Assembly: GCF_014650055.1 (NCBI RefSeq)
Contig: NZ_BMUF01000001.1
Coordinates: 372,001 to 436,000 of the forward strand
DNA length: 64,000 bases
Direction of reading: 5' to 3'
From: Streptomyces malachitofuscus
GTDB lineage: Bacteria; Actinomycetota; Actinomycetes; Streptomycetales; Streptomycetaceae
A program made the translations under genes and the position numbers. Each line of letters begins with the position of its first letter. Within the stretch, counting starts at the first letter, position 1. A model generated the notes under the pieces. That model ran no database searches and was not told where the DNA came from. It worked only from the letters and a program-made list of their open reading frames with translations. Positions 36,619 through 45,703 of the stretch are shown here, one piece after another.

Positions 36619-38757
36619 TTAACGCGGTTCGTCCCCGTTTGCGATCCCCAGGGAGCGCTTGAGGAAGTCGAGCTGGAGCCGCAGCAGGTTCTCGGCGACC
36701 TCCTCCTGCGGGGTCATGTGCGTGACGCCCGACAGCGGCAGCACCTCGTGCGGGCGGCCGGCCGCCAGCAGCGCCGAGGACAGCCGCAGGGAGTGCGCGA
36801 CGACCACGTTGTCGTCCGCCAGCCCGTGGATGACCATCATCGGCCGGTGCGGTTCGGCGGCGTCGACCAGACCCGCGTCGTCGATCACCGAGTTGCGGCG
36901 GTAGACGTCCGGCTGCTCGTCCGGGTGGCCGATGTAGCGCTCCTGGTAGTGGGTGTCGTAGAGACGGAGGTCGGTGACGGGGGCGCCCACCACGGCCGCG
37001 TGGAAGACGTCGGGGCGGCGCAGGGCCGCGAGGGCCGCCAGATAGCCGCCGAAGGACCAGCCCCGGACGGCGACCCGGTCCAGGTCGAGCGGGAAGTCGG
37101 CGGCGAGCGCCTGGAGGGCGTCGACCTGGTCCTGGACGACGACCGCGGCGATGTCGTCCCGGACGGACTTCTCCCAGGCGGGCGAGCGGCCGGGGGTGCC
37201 GCGCCCGTCCGCGACGATCACGGCGAATCCCTGGTCGGCGAACCACTGCGAGGTCAGATGCGGGTTGTGGGCGGCGACCACCCGCTGCCCGTGCGGACCG
37301 CCGTAGGGGTCCATGAGCACCGGCAGAAGGGTGTCACCGGCGTAGTCCCGAGGCATAAGCACGGCGCACGGGATGCGGCGTGCGCCCCCTTGGGTCAGGG
37401 TCACGCGGGGGGACATACCAGGGTCTTCGGCGTACGAGGGGACAGTCGCCGTCGGTTTCCCGTCACGCAGCACCTGGGCCCGCGAACCTGGCCGGTCCGG
37501 TGTCGCGGAGACGAGTACGGTCACGCCTCCGGCGCGCACCGCGGAGTGCACGCCGGGCTCCTGCGAGAGGCGCTCCACGCCCAGTTCGTTCACCCGGTAC
37601 ACGTGCACCTCGCCGATCTCCGGATCGGCCGCCTCCTCGCCCGCCGACGCCGAGACCAGTACGTCGTCGTCCGAGACGTCGAGTACCGCACGGATGTGCA
37701 ACTGCGGTCCGGTGAGCGGCCGTTCACCCACGGCGAGTCGTCGCGCACCCCCCTCGTCCGCGATCCGCACCAGCTGACCCGAGGGGCTCCAGCAGGGCAC
37801 ACCGGGGAAAAGTTCCAGCCAAGTTGGATCTTCGTCGGCGTGCACCATCCGGGTCGCCCCCGTGTCCGCGTCCACGGCCAGGATCAGCGAGGCGCGTTGG
37901 TCGCGCGCCTGTACGAGGAGCAGCGGAGCTCCCGCCGCTGACCAGTGCACATGCGCCAGATACGGATAGCGCGCGCGGTCCCAGGAGACCTCGGTGCGCG
38001 TACCGTCGAGGCCGATCACGAAGAGCCGGACGTCCGCGTTCGGTGTGCCCGCCGCCGGGTAGCGCACGGGGCTGGGCTCCCGGTCCGGGTGGGCGGGATC
38101 GGAGATCCACCACCGCCGCACCGGCGTGTCGTCCGCGCGCGCCACCAGCAGCCGGTCCGACTCCGGCGACCACCAGAAGCCCCGCGAACGCCCCATCTCC
38201 TCGGCCGCGATGAACTCCGCCAGACCGTAAGTGACCTCCTCGGACTCGGGTGTCGCGAGCGCGCGGTCGTCCTCGCCCTCGGCCCCCGTCACCCGCAGCG
38301 CACCCCGGGCGACGTACGCGACGTGCCGTCCGTCGGGCGACGGGCGGGGGTCGATCACCGGTCCCGGCGCGGGCAGTTCACGCGCCGTCCCCGCCCGCAG
38401 TTCGGCCGTGAAGAGCCGCCCTGACAAGGCGAAAGACGCCAACTCGACCGCGGCGTCGGTGGCATAGCCGACGATGCCGGCACCGCCCTCACGGCTCCGC
38501 TCGCGCCGCGCGCGCTCCTCGGCGGAGAGGTTCTCCAGGGCCCCGCCCAGCAGGGCGCGCGGGTCGGCCGCCACGCGCTCCCCGCCCCCCTCCGTGTCGA
38601 GGACCCAGAGCGAATTGGCCCGGTCCGTACCGGAACCCGAGCGCAGGAACACGACACGCGAACCGTCGGGAGCCACGCTGAACGAACGCGGCGCGCCGAG
38701 TGTGAAACGCAGGGTGCGGGCGTGCCGTCGGGGGAAGGAGTCAGCCTCGGTCGTCAT
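36619..38757 (-). CDS. S9-family prolyl oligopeptidase/dipeptidyl peptidase IV-like serine peptidase
   Basis: 712 residues from ATG at 38757 (MTTEADSFPRRHARTLRF); upstream in-frame codons show no homology-like content. The first ~450 residues form the DPP-IV-like beta-propeller (GWSFGGYLAAL lies after it). The catalytic alpha/beta-hydrolase domain carries the Ser nucleophile in GWSFGGY, Asp in HGLADDNVV, and His in GVTHMTPQEE. There is no signal peptide, so it is probably cytoplasmic, trimming peptides, plausibly those brought in by the adjacent Opp systems. The convergent operon-2 terminator lies just beyond its stop. Confidence 0.92.
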   Translation of the reverse strand: MTTEADSFPRRHARTLRFTLGAPRSFSVAPDGSRVVFLRSGSGTDRANSLWVLDTEGGGERVAADPRALLGGALENLSAEERARRERSREGGAGIVGYATDAAVELASFALSGRLFTAELRAGTARELPAPGPVIDPRPSPDGRHVAYVARGALRVTGAEGEDDRALATPESEEVTYGLAEFIAAEEMGRSRGFWWSPESDRLLVARADDTPVRRWWISDPAHPDREPSPVRYPAAGTPNADVRLFVIGLDGTRTEVSWDRARYPYLAHVHWSAAGAPLLLVQARDQRASLILAVDADTGATRMVHADEDPTWLELFPGVPCWSPSGQLVRIADEGGARRLAVGERPLTGPQLHIRAVLDVSDDDVLVSASAGEEAADPEIGEVHVYRVNELGVERLSQEPGVHSAVRAGGVTVLVSATPDRPGSRAQVLRDGKPTATVPSYAEDPGMSPRVTLTQGGARRIPCAVLMPRDYAGDTLLPVLMDPYGGPHGQRVVAAHNPHLTSQWFADQGFAVIVADGRGTPGRSPAWEKSVRDDIAAVVVQDQVDALQALAADFPLDLDRVAVRGWSFGGYLAALAALRRPDVFHAAVVGAPVTDLRLYDTHYQERYIGHPDEQPDVYRRNSVIDDAGLVDAAEPHRPMMVIHGLADDNVVVAHSLRLSSALLAAGRPHEVLPLSGVTHMTPQEEVAENLLRLQLDFLKRSLGIANGDEPR

Positions 38758-38931
38758 GCCCTGACCATATTGGCCATGCGCCCCCTTGTGCGGCAGTGCG
38801 CCGATCGATGCGCACGTACGGATAGTTATGATCGTTAGCGCATAGTGGGTATGAACCTGCTGGCTGCTGTGTGGATTTATCTGCCCCCAATTCCTACCCC
38901 CGCGCCCTGGGATTCTTGGAGGTGAGCCGCC

Positions 38932-39126
38932 GTGGCACTCTCGATTTCGGCGGTGGTGCTGCTGGCGATCATCGTCTTCCTGCTGATCAAGAAGTCCGGC
39001 CTGAAGGCAGGGCACGCCGTCGTGTGCATGCTGCTCGGCTTCTACCTCGCCTCGTCGACGATGGCGCCCACGATCAGTGAGGTGACGAACAACATCGCGG
39101 GGATGATCAGCAGCATCAACTTCTGA
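38932..39126 (+). CDS. Small membrane protein, 64 residues
   Basis: GTG start at 38932 with GGAGGTGAG about 8 bases upstream, an excellent site. Two hydrophobic segments (ISAVVLLAIIVFLLI; HAVVCMLLGFYLAS) are separated by a basic turn KKSGLKAGHA, with a polar C-tail. I do not recognise a function; similar short proteins occur next to this peptidase in other Streptomyces, from memory. It is divergent from the S9 peptidase gene across 174 bp. Confidence 0.72.
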   Translation: MALSISAVVLLAIIVFLLIKKSGLKAGHAVVCMLLGFYLASSTMAPTISEVTNNIAGMISSINF

Positions 39127-39212
39127 GCTGTGCCCGTGGAACCCTCGCGTGTTACTCGTCGGTAAGCAATGATGGCGGGGCAATCATCCACGCGTTCAGG
39201 GCGGAGCCGACG

Positions 39213-40664
39213 GTGACGACTTCCGAGGAACAGAGCGAGGGACGCAGCGAGGGGCGGCGCGAGGCGCGGACCGGGGTGCACGTCTTCCGGGACGACGCCC
39301 TCGGCGACCACGACGCGGTCGGCCTCGCGCGGGCGATCCGCCGGGGCGAGGTCAGCGCCGCGGAGGCCGCCCGTGCCGCCGCGGCCAGGGTCCGGGCCGT
39401 CGAGGACCGGCTCAACGCCGTCCAGGTGCACCTCGACCTCCCGGCACACGGCACCGGGACCACCGGCGCCCTCGCCGGGGTGCCGACCTTCGTCAAGGAC
39501 AACACCGACTACCTGGGACTGCCCACGGGCCACGGGAGCGTCGCGTTCGCACCCCGCGCCGCCCGTCGGCACGCTCCGTTCGCGCGCCAGTTCCTGAGCA
39601 CCGGGGTCACCGTGCTCGGCAAGACCCGGCTGCCGGAGTTCGGCTTCAACGCCACCACGGAGTACGAGACGGGCGAGCCCGTGCGCAACCCGTGGCACAC
39701 GGGCCACTCGGCCGGCGGTTCGTCGGGCGGCAGCGCGGCCCTCGTGGCCGCCGGAGCCGTGCCCATCGCGCACGCCAACGACGGCGGCGGCTCCATCCGC
39801 ATCCCCGCCGCCTGCTGCGGACTCGTCGGTCTCAAGCCGACCCGCGGCCGGATGGTGATGAACGCGCAGAGCCGCCAACTGCCCATCGACATCGTCACCG
39901 ACGGCGTGGTCAGCCGCTCGGTACGCGACAGCGCCGCGTTCTTCGCCGCGGCGGAGCAGCACTGGCGCAACCCGAAGCTGCCACCCGTGGGCCTCGTCGA
40001 GGGCCCCTCGGACCGACGCCTGCGCATCGGGTTCCTGCTGGACTCCCCGAACGGCGTCCGCTCCGACGCCGACACCCGCGCGGCCGTCGAGGAGACGGCC
40101 CGGCGCCTGGAGCGGCTCGGCCACACCGTGACACCGGTGGAACTGTCCATCGACCCCCGCTTCACCGACGACTTCCTCACCTACTGGGGCCTGCTGTCGT
40201 TCTTGATCGGCGTCACCGGCAGGACGCTCGGCACGGACTTCGACCGCCGCCGCATGGACGGCCTGAGCCGGGGCCTGCGCGAGTCGTACGTACGGGACTG
40301 GCGGACCACACCGGGCGTACTGCGCCGGTTGAAGCGCACCCGCGAGGCGTACGCGGCCGGGTTCCGCGGCCTCGACCTGATCCTCTCCCCGGTCCTCGCC
40401 CACACCACGCCCCCGCTCGGCCACCTCAGCCCGACCGTCCCGTACGAGACTCTGATCGAACGTCTTGTGAGCTACGTGGCCTTCACCCCGGTGAACAACA
40501 TCGTCGGCACCCCGTCCCTCTCCGTCCCGGCCACGGCCACGACGTCGGACGGCCTCCCCATCGGCGTGATGTTCTCCGCCCGCCCGGGCGCGGAACGCAC
40601 CCTCCTGGAGCTGGCCTTCGAACTGGAGGCGGACCAGCCGTTCCGGCGCCTCCAGGACGTCTGA
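39213..40664 (+). CDS. Amidase-signature family amidase
   Basis: 483 residues, GTG at 39213. The amidase-signature Ser-cisSer-Lys triad is visible: Lys in FVKDNTDYLG near residue 98, and the Gly/Ser-rich stretch HSAGGSSGGSAALVAAGAVP with Ser nucleophile in NDGGGSIRIPAACCGLVGLK near 195. Such enzymes hydrolyse aliphatic or aromatic amides; the substrate is unknown and GatA activity is unlikely because gatB/gatC are absent. The first ~25 residues are charged and look dispensable. The gene is monocistronic and ends in a shared terminator. Confidence 0.88.
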   Translation: MTTSEEQSEGRSEGRREARTGVHVFRDDALGDHDAVGLARAIRRGEVSAAEAARAAAARVRAVEDRLNAVQVHLDLPAHGTGTTGALAGVPTFVKDNTDYLGLPTGHGSVAFAPRAARRHAPFARQFLSTGVTVLGKTRLPEFGFNATTEYETGEPVRNPWHTGHSAGGSSGGSAALVAAGAVPIAHANDGGGSIRIPAACCGLVGLKPTRGRMVMNAQSRQLPIDIVTDGVVSRSVRDSAAFFAAAEQHWRNPKLPPVGLVEGPSDRRLRIGFLLDSPNGVRSDADTRAAVEETARRLERLGHTVTPVELSIDPRFTDDFLTYWGLLSFLIGVTGRTLGTDFDRRRMDGLSRGLRESYVRDWRTTPGVLRRLKRTREAYAAGFRGLDLILSPVLAHTTPPLGHLSPTVPYETLIERLVSYVAFTPVNNIVGTPSLSVPATATTSDGLPIGVMFSARPGAERTLLELAFELEADQPFRRLQDV

Positions 40665-40684
40665 CGGTCCCCGTCGTCCTTCCG

Positions 40685-40722
40685 GTGACGGACGGCGTGG
40701 CCCGCGCCCGGCCGTCCGTCAC
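40685..40722. terminator. Bidirectional terminator between amidase and membrane-protein genes
   Basis: GTGACGGACGGC (40685-40696) pairs over 12 perfect bp with 40711-40722, with a 14-nt loop. It overlaps the stop codon of the minus-strand gene (40719-40721) and lies 20 bp after the amidase stop, so it would serve both convergent genes. Confidence 0.75.
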
Positions 40723-42611
40723 AGCAGGAGCAGCACCGCCGCACCCCACAGCACCGACAGGGCCGCCAGCGGAGGCCCGACCGGCATGCCCTGCTGCCGC
40801 GCGGGCGCCTCCGCCGACGGACGCAGTTCCGGATGGAGCAGCAGCGCCCGCAACTCGTCGGCGGCGCGATCCGCGACCGGCTCGCGGCCCAGGCGGCGCT
40901 CCAGCCACGCGAAGCCGGTGGGGGAGAGGGCGACGGAGCCGTCCTCGGCCACTCCGACGCGGATGCCGTCCTCGGAGTGCCGCACCGACGTGATCACGTC
41001 CCAGGGAACCCGTCGCACGCGCCACGCCTCGGTCACCCACAGCCCGTCCCGGTCGGCGGTGATCCGCCAGGTGAGCGCCGTCGCCACCGCCGTCACCAGC
41101 CACGGCAGACCCGCGATCAGGAACAGCCGGATCCACGACGGCCCCTCGTCGAACATGGCCCAGATGCCGCCGCCCTCCACCAGGAGCAGAAAGAGTCCCA
41201 CCGCCCGCGAGAAGCCGTGCGCCTTCCACACGCGCGGGCCCTCCGTGCGCGTCATTCCGGCGGCGACTTCGTCGACGGACCGCTGGGCATGCTTCCGCTC
41301 ACGGAGCCGCGGCCGGTGCTCGCCCCGCCCCGGGACCGCCGGTTTCACCGCGCTGACGCTGCACTCCACCGTCACTTCGTCGTCCTCCGCGTCGTCGCGC
41401 GCCACGAAGGCGACTTCGGCGCCGGCGCAGGGGACGCCGTACAGAACGGCCTCCCGCAGCGGCGGGGCGGGGTCCTCGCCCCGGAGGATCTCCGTGATCT
41501 TGCCGAGTGCGGCGGCCGCCGCGGAGTCGTCGCCCACCTCGTGACCGTCCGTCTTCTCCTCGTCCTCCTCGTCCGCCTCCGCGTCGTCGGCGTACAGCGA
41601 GTGGAAGTGCAGGATCGGCCGGAGGCCCCTCGGGTCGTCGGCCGCGAACACCCAGGTACGGCCGTCGTCGTGACCCTCGCGCACCAGCACGTGCAGCACC
41701 GGCAGCGGCCCGCGCCGCAACCGCTGCGAACGCACCCGGCCGACCGCGCCGTTCACGAGGAACGCCAGCCCCGTGACGGAGCCGCCCAGCACCAGCAGCT
41801 CCCAGCCGAAGACGTCGTACGGCTCCGCGACCAGCGCCCTCCAGTCGCCGTCCACGACGATGTCGACCCGGGTGCCCTCGGGGAAGTCCTCGGGGAAGGC
41901 CGTCTCGAAGCGGTGAGCGCGTCCCTCGGCCGTCACCGTGACGACGTCGGCGTCCTCGTCCCCCCGGTCCACTGCCGTGACACGTCCGGACAGTTCCGTG
42001 GCGCCCGCGGCCCGTTCCTCGTACGCGTCGACGACCTGCTCGGCCTGCTGGAAGCCGAACCCGGCGGCGGCCAGCAGCAGGCCGCCCAGAACCAGCGAGA
42101 GCCTCCCCCGGCGGAACGTCCGCGCGGCGGCGGGCAGCGGCTGCGCGACCGGCCCGGCCGCCTCCAGGGCCAGCGACCGCTGCTGTGCGGCGGCGGCCAG
42201 CCGGTGGGCGATTCCCGCGATGGTGAACACGGTGGCCAGGGCGAACGCGAGCGCCGACGGCCGCCCGAACACGGAGAAACCTTCCTCCACGACGAGCGCC
42301 ACCAGGACGACCGCGAGCCCCCCGAGGGCGAGCCGCGGCTGCCGCCACACCCAGTACGGGGTCAGCACCATGAGGACGGCCACCCCGAGGCCCGGCCAGT
42401 CGGTGCCGCACGGATCGGCGGACGTACAGGCCGGGACGGGGCCCGCCCCCAGCTCCCACACGACGGAGACGGCCAACGCCAGGACCGCCCACAGCGGCTG
42501 GGCCCACCGGGCGGGTACGGCAGCGAGCCAGCGCAGGGCATCGGGGGTCCGCCAGTCGGCGGTGCCGTGCGGTATGTGCTCGGCGGGCAACGGCACGGGA
42601 GGCGTGGTCAC
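40719..42611 (-). CDS. Large integral membrane protein with DUF3592-like and PH-like segments
   Basis: 630 residues from GTG at 42611 (VTTPPVPLPAEHIP), preceded at a few bases by a CATAAT -10-like hexamer, consistent with a leaderless mRNA. There are about eight hydrophobic helices: a cluster in the first 170 residues, one near 225, one near 310, then a pair near 500-540 and one at the C-terminus. The segment with ATELSGRVTAVDRG resembles DUF3592 periplasmic domains. DRDGLWVTEAWRVRRVPWDV near 560 resembles bacterial PH-like domains. Function unknown. Confidence 0.75.
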   Translation of the reverse strand: MTTPPVPLPAEHIPHGTADWRTPDALRWLAAVPARWAQPLWAVLALAVSVVWELGAGPVPACTSADPCGTDWPGLGVAVLMVLTPYWVWRQPRLALGGLAVVLVALVVEEGFSVFGRPSALAFALATVFTIAGIAHRLAAAAQQRSLALEAAGPVAQPLPAAARTFRRGRLSLVLGGLLLAAAGFGFQQAEQVVDAYEERAAGATELSGRVTAVDRGDEDADVVTVTAEGRAHRFETAFPEDFPEGTRVDIVVDGDWRALVAEPYDVFGWELLVLGGSVTGLAFLVNGAVGRVRSQRLRRGPLPVLHVLVREGHDDGRTWVFAADDPRGLRPILHFHSLYADDAEADEEDEEKTDGHEVGDDSAAAAALGKITEILRGEDPAPPLREAVLYGVPCAGAEVAFVARDDAEDDEVTVECSVSAVKPAVPGRGEHRPRLRERKHAQRSVDEVAAGMTRTEGPRVWKAHGFSRAVGLFLLLVEGGGIWAMFDEGPSWIRLFLIAGLPWLVTAVATALTWRITADRDGLWVTEAWRVRRVPWDVITSVRHSEDGIRVGVAEDGSVALSPTGFAWLERRLGREPVADRAADELRALLLHPELRPSAEAPARQQGMPVGPPLAALSVLWGAAVLLLL

Positions 42612-42646
42612 CCGCGCATTATGATCACACGCGCTGTACGGCCGGA

Positions 42647-42820
42647 TCAGCCCTCGACCGCGTACGGCAGGAACCCGGCCCACGCGGCGGGGGCGAAGGC
42701 CAGGCGGGGGCCTTCTATGTTCTTCGAGTCACGGACGTGGACGGTGCCGGGGTCGGTGGCGATCTCGACGCACGAGTCGCCCTCGCTGCCGCTGCTGTAG
42801 CTGCTCTTGAACGCTCGCCA
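42647..42820 (-). pseudogene. 5'-truncated DUF397-domain gene remnant
   Basis: Reading the minus strand from 42820 gives 57 residues typical of the DUF397 family (FKSSYSSGSEGDSCVE; TVHVRDSKNIEGPRLAFAP; a final AWAGFLPY) and a TGA stop. No ATG or GTG in frame lies close upstream; the sequence beyond 42820 belongs to the oppositely oriented remnant. DUF397 proteins usually accompany an XRE-type regulator in Streptomyces, which is missing here. Confidence 0.75.
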
Positions 42821-43530
42821 TCGGGCTCGGTGTGCATCTCCAGTCGCTGCCCAAGGGCGCCCCGGCCGACATCAAGAGCCTCACCGCCCGGTTCCCCGAG
42901 GGCGCCACCCGTATCGCGGCCGCCCTGCGCGAACTGGAGTGCCACGGTTACCTGCGCCGCGAACGCCACCGCACGTCCACCGGCCGCATCGTGAGCCGTA
43001 CGGTCTCCTGCAATCAGCCGGCGACGCTCCGGCGCCCCCACCCCGAGCCCCTGGCGGCGGAACCGCAAGCGCAGCCGCAGCCGCGCCCGCAGGCAAGCGC
43101 ACGCGAGCGCAAAGCGCTCCCCGCCGTACCGCGTCCCGAATGCAATGTCCCCGCCCTCTTCCGGGCTGCCGCCGACATCCTCGCAAGCCTCCACCGCCAC
43201 CACCCGCAGATGCTCCTGTCCGCCACCGACACGGCCCACCTGGCCTCCGGCGTAGCCGCCTGGCTGGAGAGGAACGTCGCCCCCGACGCCGTACGCCGCG
43301 CCCTGACCGCGGACCTGCCGCCCGAGGGCGTACGCCACCCCTCCGCCTTCCTGGCCCACCGCCTCACTGCCCAGCTGCCGCCCCCGGCCCCGTACCGCCG
43401 GCCGGCCGCCGCGACTCCGCCGCCCGAACGGCACCCCATGCAGAACTGCGACGGCTGCGATCGCGGATTCCGCGCACCGCACCCGGGCCGCTGCCGCGAC
43501 TGCCGAACCGACCTCCAGGAGGCCGCCTAG
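42811..43530 (+). pseudogene. 5'-truncated helix-turn-helix protein gene
   Basis: Homology-like sequence begins at LAIGLGVHLQSLPKG immediately after an in-frame TGA (42808-42810). Full-length relatives, from memory, have about 35 more residues ahead of this point. The rest is intact: a winged-helix segment (ADIKSLTARFPEGATRIAAAL, ELECHGYLRRERHR), a Pro/Gln-rich linker, and a C-terminal CDGCDRGF...CRDC zinc-ribbon-like end. A GTG at 42832 could still start a 232-residue product, so a shortened protein may be made. The upstream part was probably lost together with the 5' end of the neighbouring DUF397 gene. Confidence 0.65.
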
Positions 43531-43582
43531 CATGAACGTGACGATCCTTGCCCCTGGGCACAGACGACGAGGAGCGAGCGCC

Positions 43583-44185
43583 ATGACCATCGCACCCGAC
43601 GGCGCGCACCAGAGCGCCTCCCACATGTACCGGGCCATGCGCGACTTCGTTCAGTCCACGGACGACACGTTGCCGGGCAAATTCGAGATCACCAAGGAAG
43701 GGATCGTCCACGACATGATGTCGCCCAGCGGTCGGCATGAGCTGACCACACTGCGGCTCCGGAAGCGCCTGGAGAAGGTGATGCCGGATGAGCTCGTGGC
43801 CCATACGGGCGAGCCCGATGTGGAGGACGAGCCCGAGGGCGTCATGCGCCGCCCTGACGTCATGGTGATCGCCGAAGAGGACATGGACATCGACGGTTCC
43901 TTCGACGCCCGTACGCTCATCGCGGCGATCGAGGTCGTCTCCCGGTCCAATCCGCGGAACGACTGGGTGGGCAAGATGCGTGACTATCCGCTGCTGGGCA
44001 TCCCCGTCTACGCGATCTTCGATCCCCGTACCGGCACCGGCGCGGTCCTCACCGACATCCACCCCACGCCGGACGGCCCCCGGTACGCCACCCGCAAGGA
44101 CTTCGTGTACGGCGAGGACGTCACCATCGGCGAGTGGACCATCTCCACCAGCGGCCTCCCGCGCTACCAGGACGACGAGGGATGA
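43583..44185 (+). CDS. Uma2-family (DUF820) restriction-like nuclease
   Basis: 200 residues, ATG at 43583 with GAGGAG upstream; an in-frame start at 43532 is weaker. The PD-(D/E)xK-type core is visible: MRRPDVMVIAEE supplies the Asp, LIAAIEVVSRSNPRNDW the Glu-x-Val strand, and the following GKMRDYPLLGIPVYAIFD the Lys and a final strand. These small nucleases are very numerous in Streptomyces and their targets are unknown. It follows the truncated helix-turn-helix gene. Confidence 0.85.
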   Translation: MTIAPDGAHQSASHMYRAMRDFVQSTDDTLPGKFEITKEGIVHDMMSPSGRHELTTLRLRKRLEKVMPDELVAHTGEPDVEDEPEGVMRRPDVMVIAEEDMDIDGSFDARTLIAAIEVVSRSNPRNDWVGKMRDYPLLGIPVYAIFDPRTGTGAVLTDIHPTPDGPRYATRKDFVYGEDVTIGEWTISTSGLPRYQDDEG

Positions 44186-44235
44186 GGGGCCCGGGGCGCG
44201 AGGAGTGACCGCCCGCGCCTCATAGGGTGGACCCC

Positions 44236-45099
44236 ATGACGGAACTGCCCTCCCGGCGTCTGATGCTGGTGCACGCCCACCCGGACGACGAGTCGATCAA
44301 CAACGGCGCGACCATGGCGCGGTACGCCGCCGAGGGTGCCCATGTGACGCTGGTCACCTGCACGCTCGGTGAGCGGGGCGAGGTCATCCCGCCCGGGCTG
44401 CGGCATCTGAGCGGGGCCGCACTCGGCGGGCACCGGCTCGGGGAGCTCAGGGAAGCGATGCGCGCGCTCGGCGTCACGGACTTCCGGCTGCTCGGCGGGG
44501 CCGGGCGGTACTGCGACTCCGGGATGATGGGGCTGCCCGACAACGACGACCCCGGCTGCTTCTGGCAGGCCGACGTCGACCAGGCCGCCGGGATGCTCGC
44601 CGAGGTGATCCTGGAGGTGCGGCCGCAGATTCTCGTCACGTACGACGAGAACGGGGGCTACGGGCACCCCGACCACATCCGGACCCACCGCGTCGCCATG
44701 CGCGCCGTCGAGCTCGCCGCCGGGGCCGGGTGGGACGTTCCCAAGGTCTACTGGAACCGCGTGCCCCGGTCCGTGGCCGAGGAGTCCTTCGCCCGGCTGC
44801 ACGGCGACCTCGCCGAGCTGCCCTTCGAGAAGGCCGGCGCCGTGGACGACGTACCGGGCGTGGTCGACGACGCACAGGTCACCACCGCCGTCGACGGCAC
44901 CGCGTACGCGGCCGCCAAGGCCGCCGCCATGCGCGCGCACGCCACTCAGATCACCGTCGCCGAGCCTTACTTCGTGCTGTCCAACGAACTCGCGCAGCCG
45001 CTGTTCACCACCGAGTACTACGAGTTGGTACGCGGGGAACGTCCCGGAAGCCGGGAAAGCGACCTGTTCGCCGGAATCGGCGACGGGGAGGCGTCGTGA
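44236..45099 (+). CDS. mshB: N-acetyl-1-D-myo-inositol-2-amino-2-deoxy-alpha-D-glucopyranoside deacetylase
   Basis: 287 residues. MshB removes the acetyl group from GlcNAc-Ins in mycothiol synthesis. The zinc/active-site motif [16 protein letters not shown] lies at the N-terminus, with [27 protein letters not shown] and [11 protein letters not shown] providing the remaining His/Asp ligands. Length fits MshB (about 290). I chose ATG at 44236 (AGGGTGG 5 bases upstream) rather than GTG at 44227. The close LmbE-family relative Mca is longer and differs in the middle region. It is coupled by GTGA to the next gene. Confidence 0.92.
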   Translation: MTELPSRRLMLVHAHPDDESINNGATMARYAAEGAHVTLVTCTLGERGEVIPPGLRHLSGAALGGHRLGELREAMRALGVTDFRLLGGAGRYCDSGMMGLPDNDDPGCFWQADVDQAAGMLAEVILEVRPQILVTYDENGGYGHPDHIRTHRVAMRAVELAAGAGWDVPKVYWNRVPRSVAEESFARLHGDLAELPFEKAGAVDDVPGVVDDAQVTTAVDGTAYAAAKAAAMRAHATQITVAEPYFVLSNELAQPLFTTEYYELVRGERPGSRESDLFAGIGDGEAS

Positions 45100-45509
45100 G
45101 CGGGGAGCGGGCGCCCGTGATGGCGCAGCCGCTGCGTCCGCCCTCCGCCGGGCGGGCCGGCGCCTACCTGGGGCTGTTCGTGCTCGGTGCCGTGGTCGGT
45201 GTGGCCGGGACGCTCATCCAGCCCGCGTGGTTCCCCGGCGGGCTGCTGCTGGCCCTCGCGGGCGAGGCCGGACTGGTGCTGGGGGCGGCGCGGGTGATGC
45301 GCAGCCGGGCCGGTGGTGCGGTGGTCGCGGCGGGCTGGATGCTGGTCGTCATCCTGCTCACCGCCAGCCGTCCGGAAGGCGACTTCCTGTTCGCGGCGGG
45401 CGCCGGCTCCTATCTCTTCCTGCTCGGCGGCATCGGGGTCGCTGTGATCTGCGCCACCCTCGGCGGCGGGCGGCAACCGGACGGCGACCCCGCCCGACTT
45501 GGCAAGTGA
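45096..45509 (+). CDS. DUF6113-like four-helix membrane protein
   Basis: 137 residues, GTG at 45096 overlapping the mshB stop. Four hydrophobic segments are spaced evenly ([73 protein letters not shown]). This is the small membrane protein that commonly follows mshB in streptomycetes; no function is known. The 194 bp to the next gene contain a dispersed Streptomyces palindromic repeat. Confidence 0.82.
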   Translation: MSGERAPVMAQPLRPPSAGRAGAYLGLFVLGAVVGVAGTLIQPAWFPGGLLLALAGEAGLVLGAARVMRSRAGGAVVAAGWMLVVILLTASRPEGDFLFAAGAGSYLFLLGGIGVAVICATLGGGRQPDGDPARLGK

Positions 45510-45616
45510 CGTACCACTTCGCCGTGTCATGGGCGTGCGGGTCCGGTGTGGGTTTCCCCGGCGGTACTGGGATACGGGCCGGATGCGGCCAGTAAGGTGG
45601 TGCGCGCCGCCGAGCC

Positions 45617-45659
45617 TCCCTCGAACTCTCGGCTTCGCCCGAGCAGGGGGGACCCCCAC
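45617..45659. repeat. Dispersed Streptomyces intergenic palindromic repeat
   Basis: CTCGG (45628-45632) and CCGAG (45639-45643) form a hairpin around CTTCGC, followed by a GGGGGGACCCCC stretch. This arrangement recurs between genes throughout Streptomyces chromosomes, from memory. It lies between the DUF6113-like gene and the gene at 45704. Confidence 0.6.
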
Positions 45660-45703
45660 CGTGAGGTCGTGACGGGCGGCGGAGCCAACCGGGAGAACCT
45701 GCC

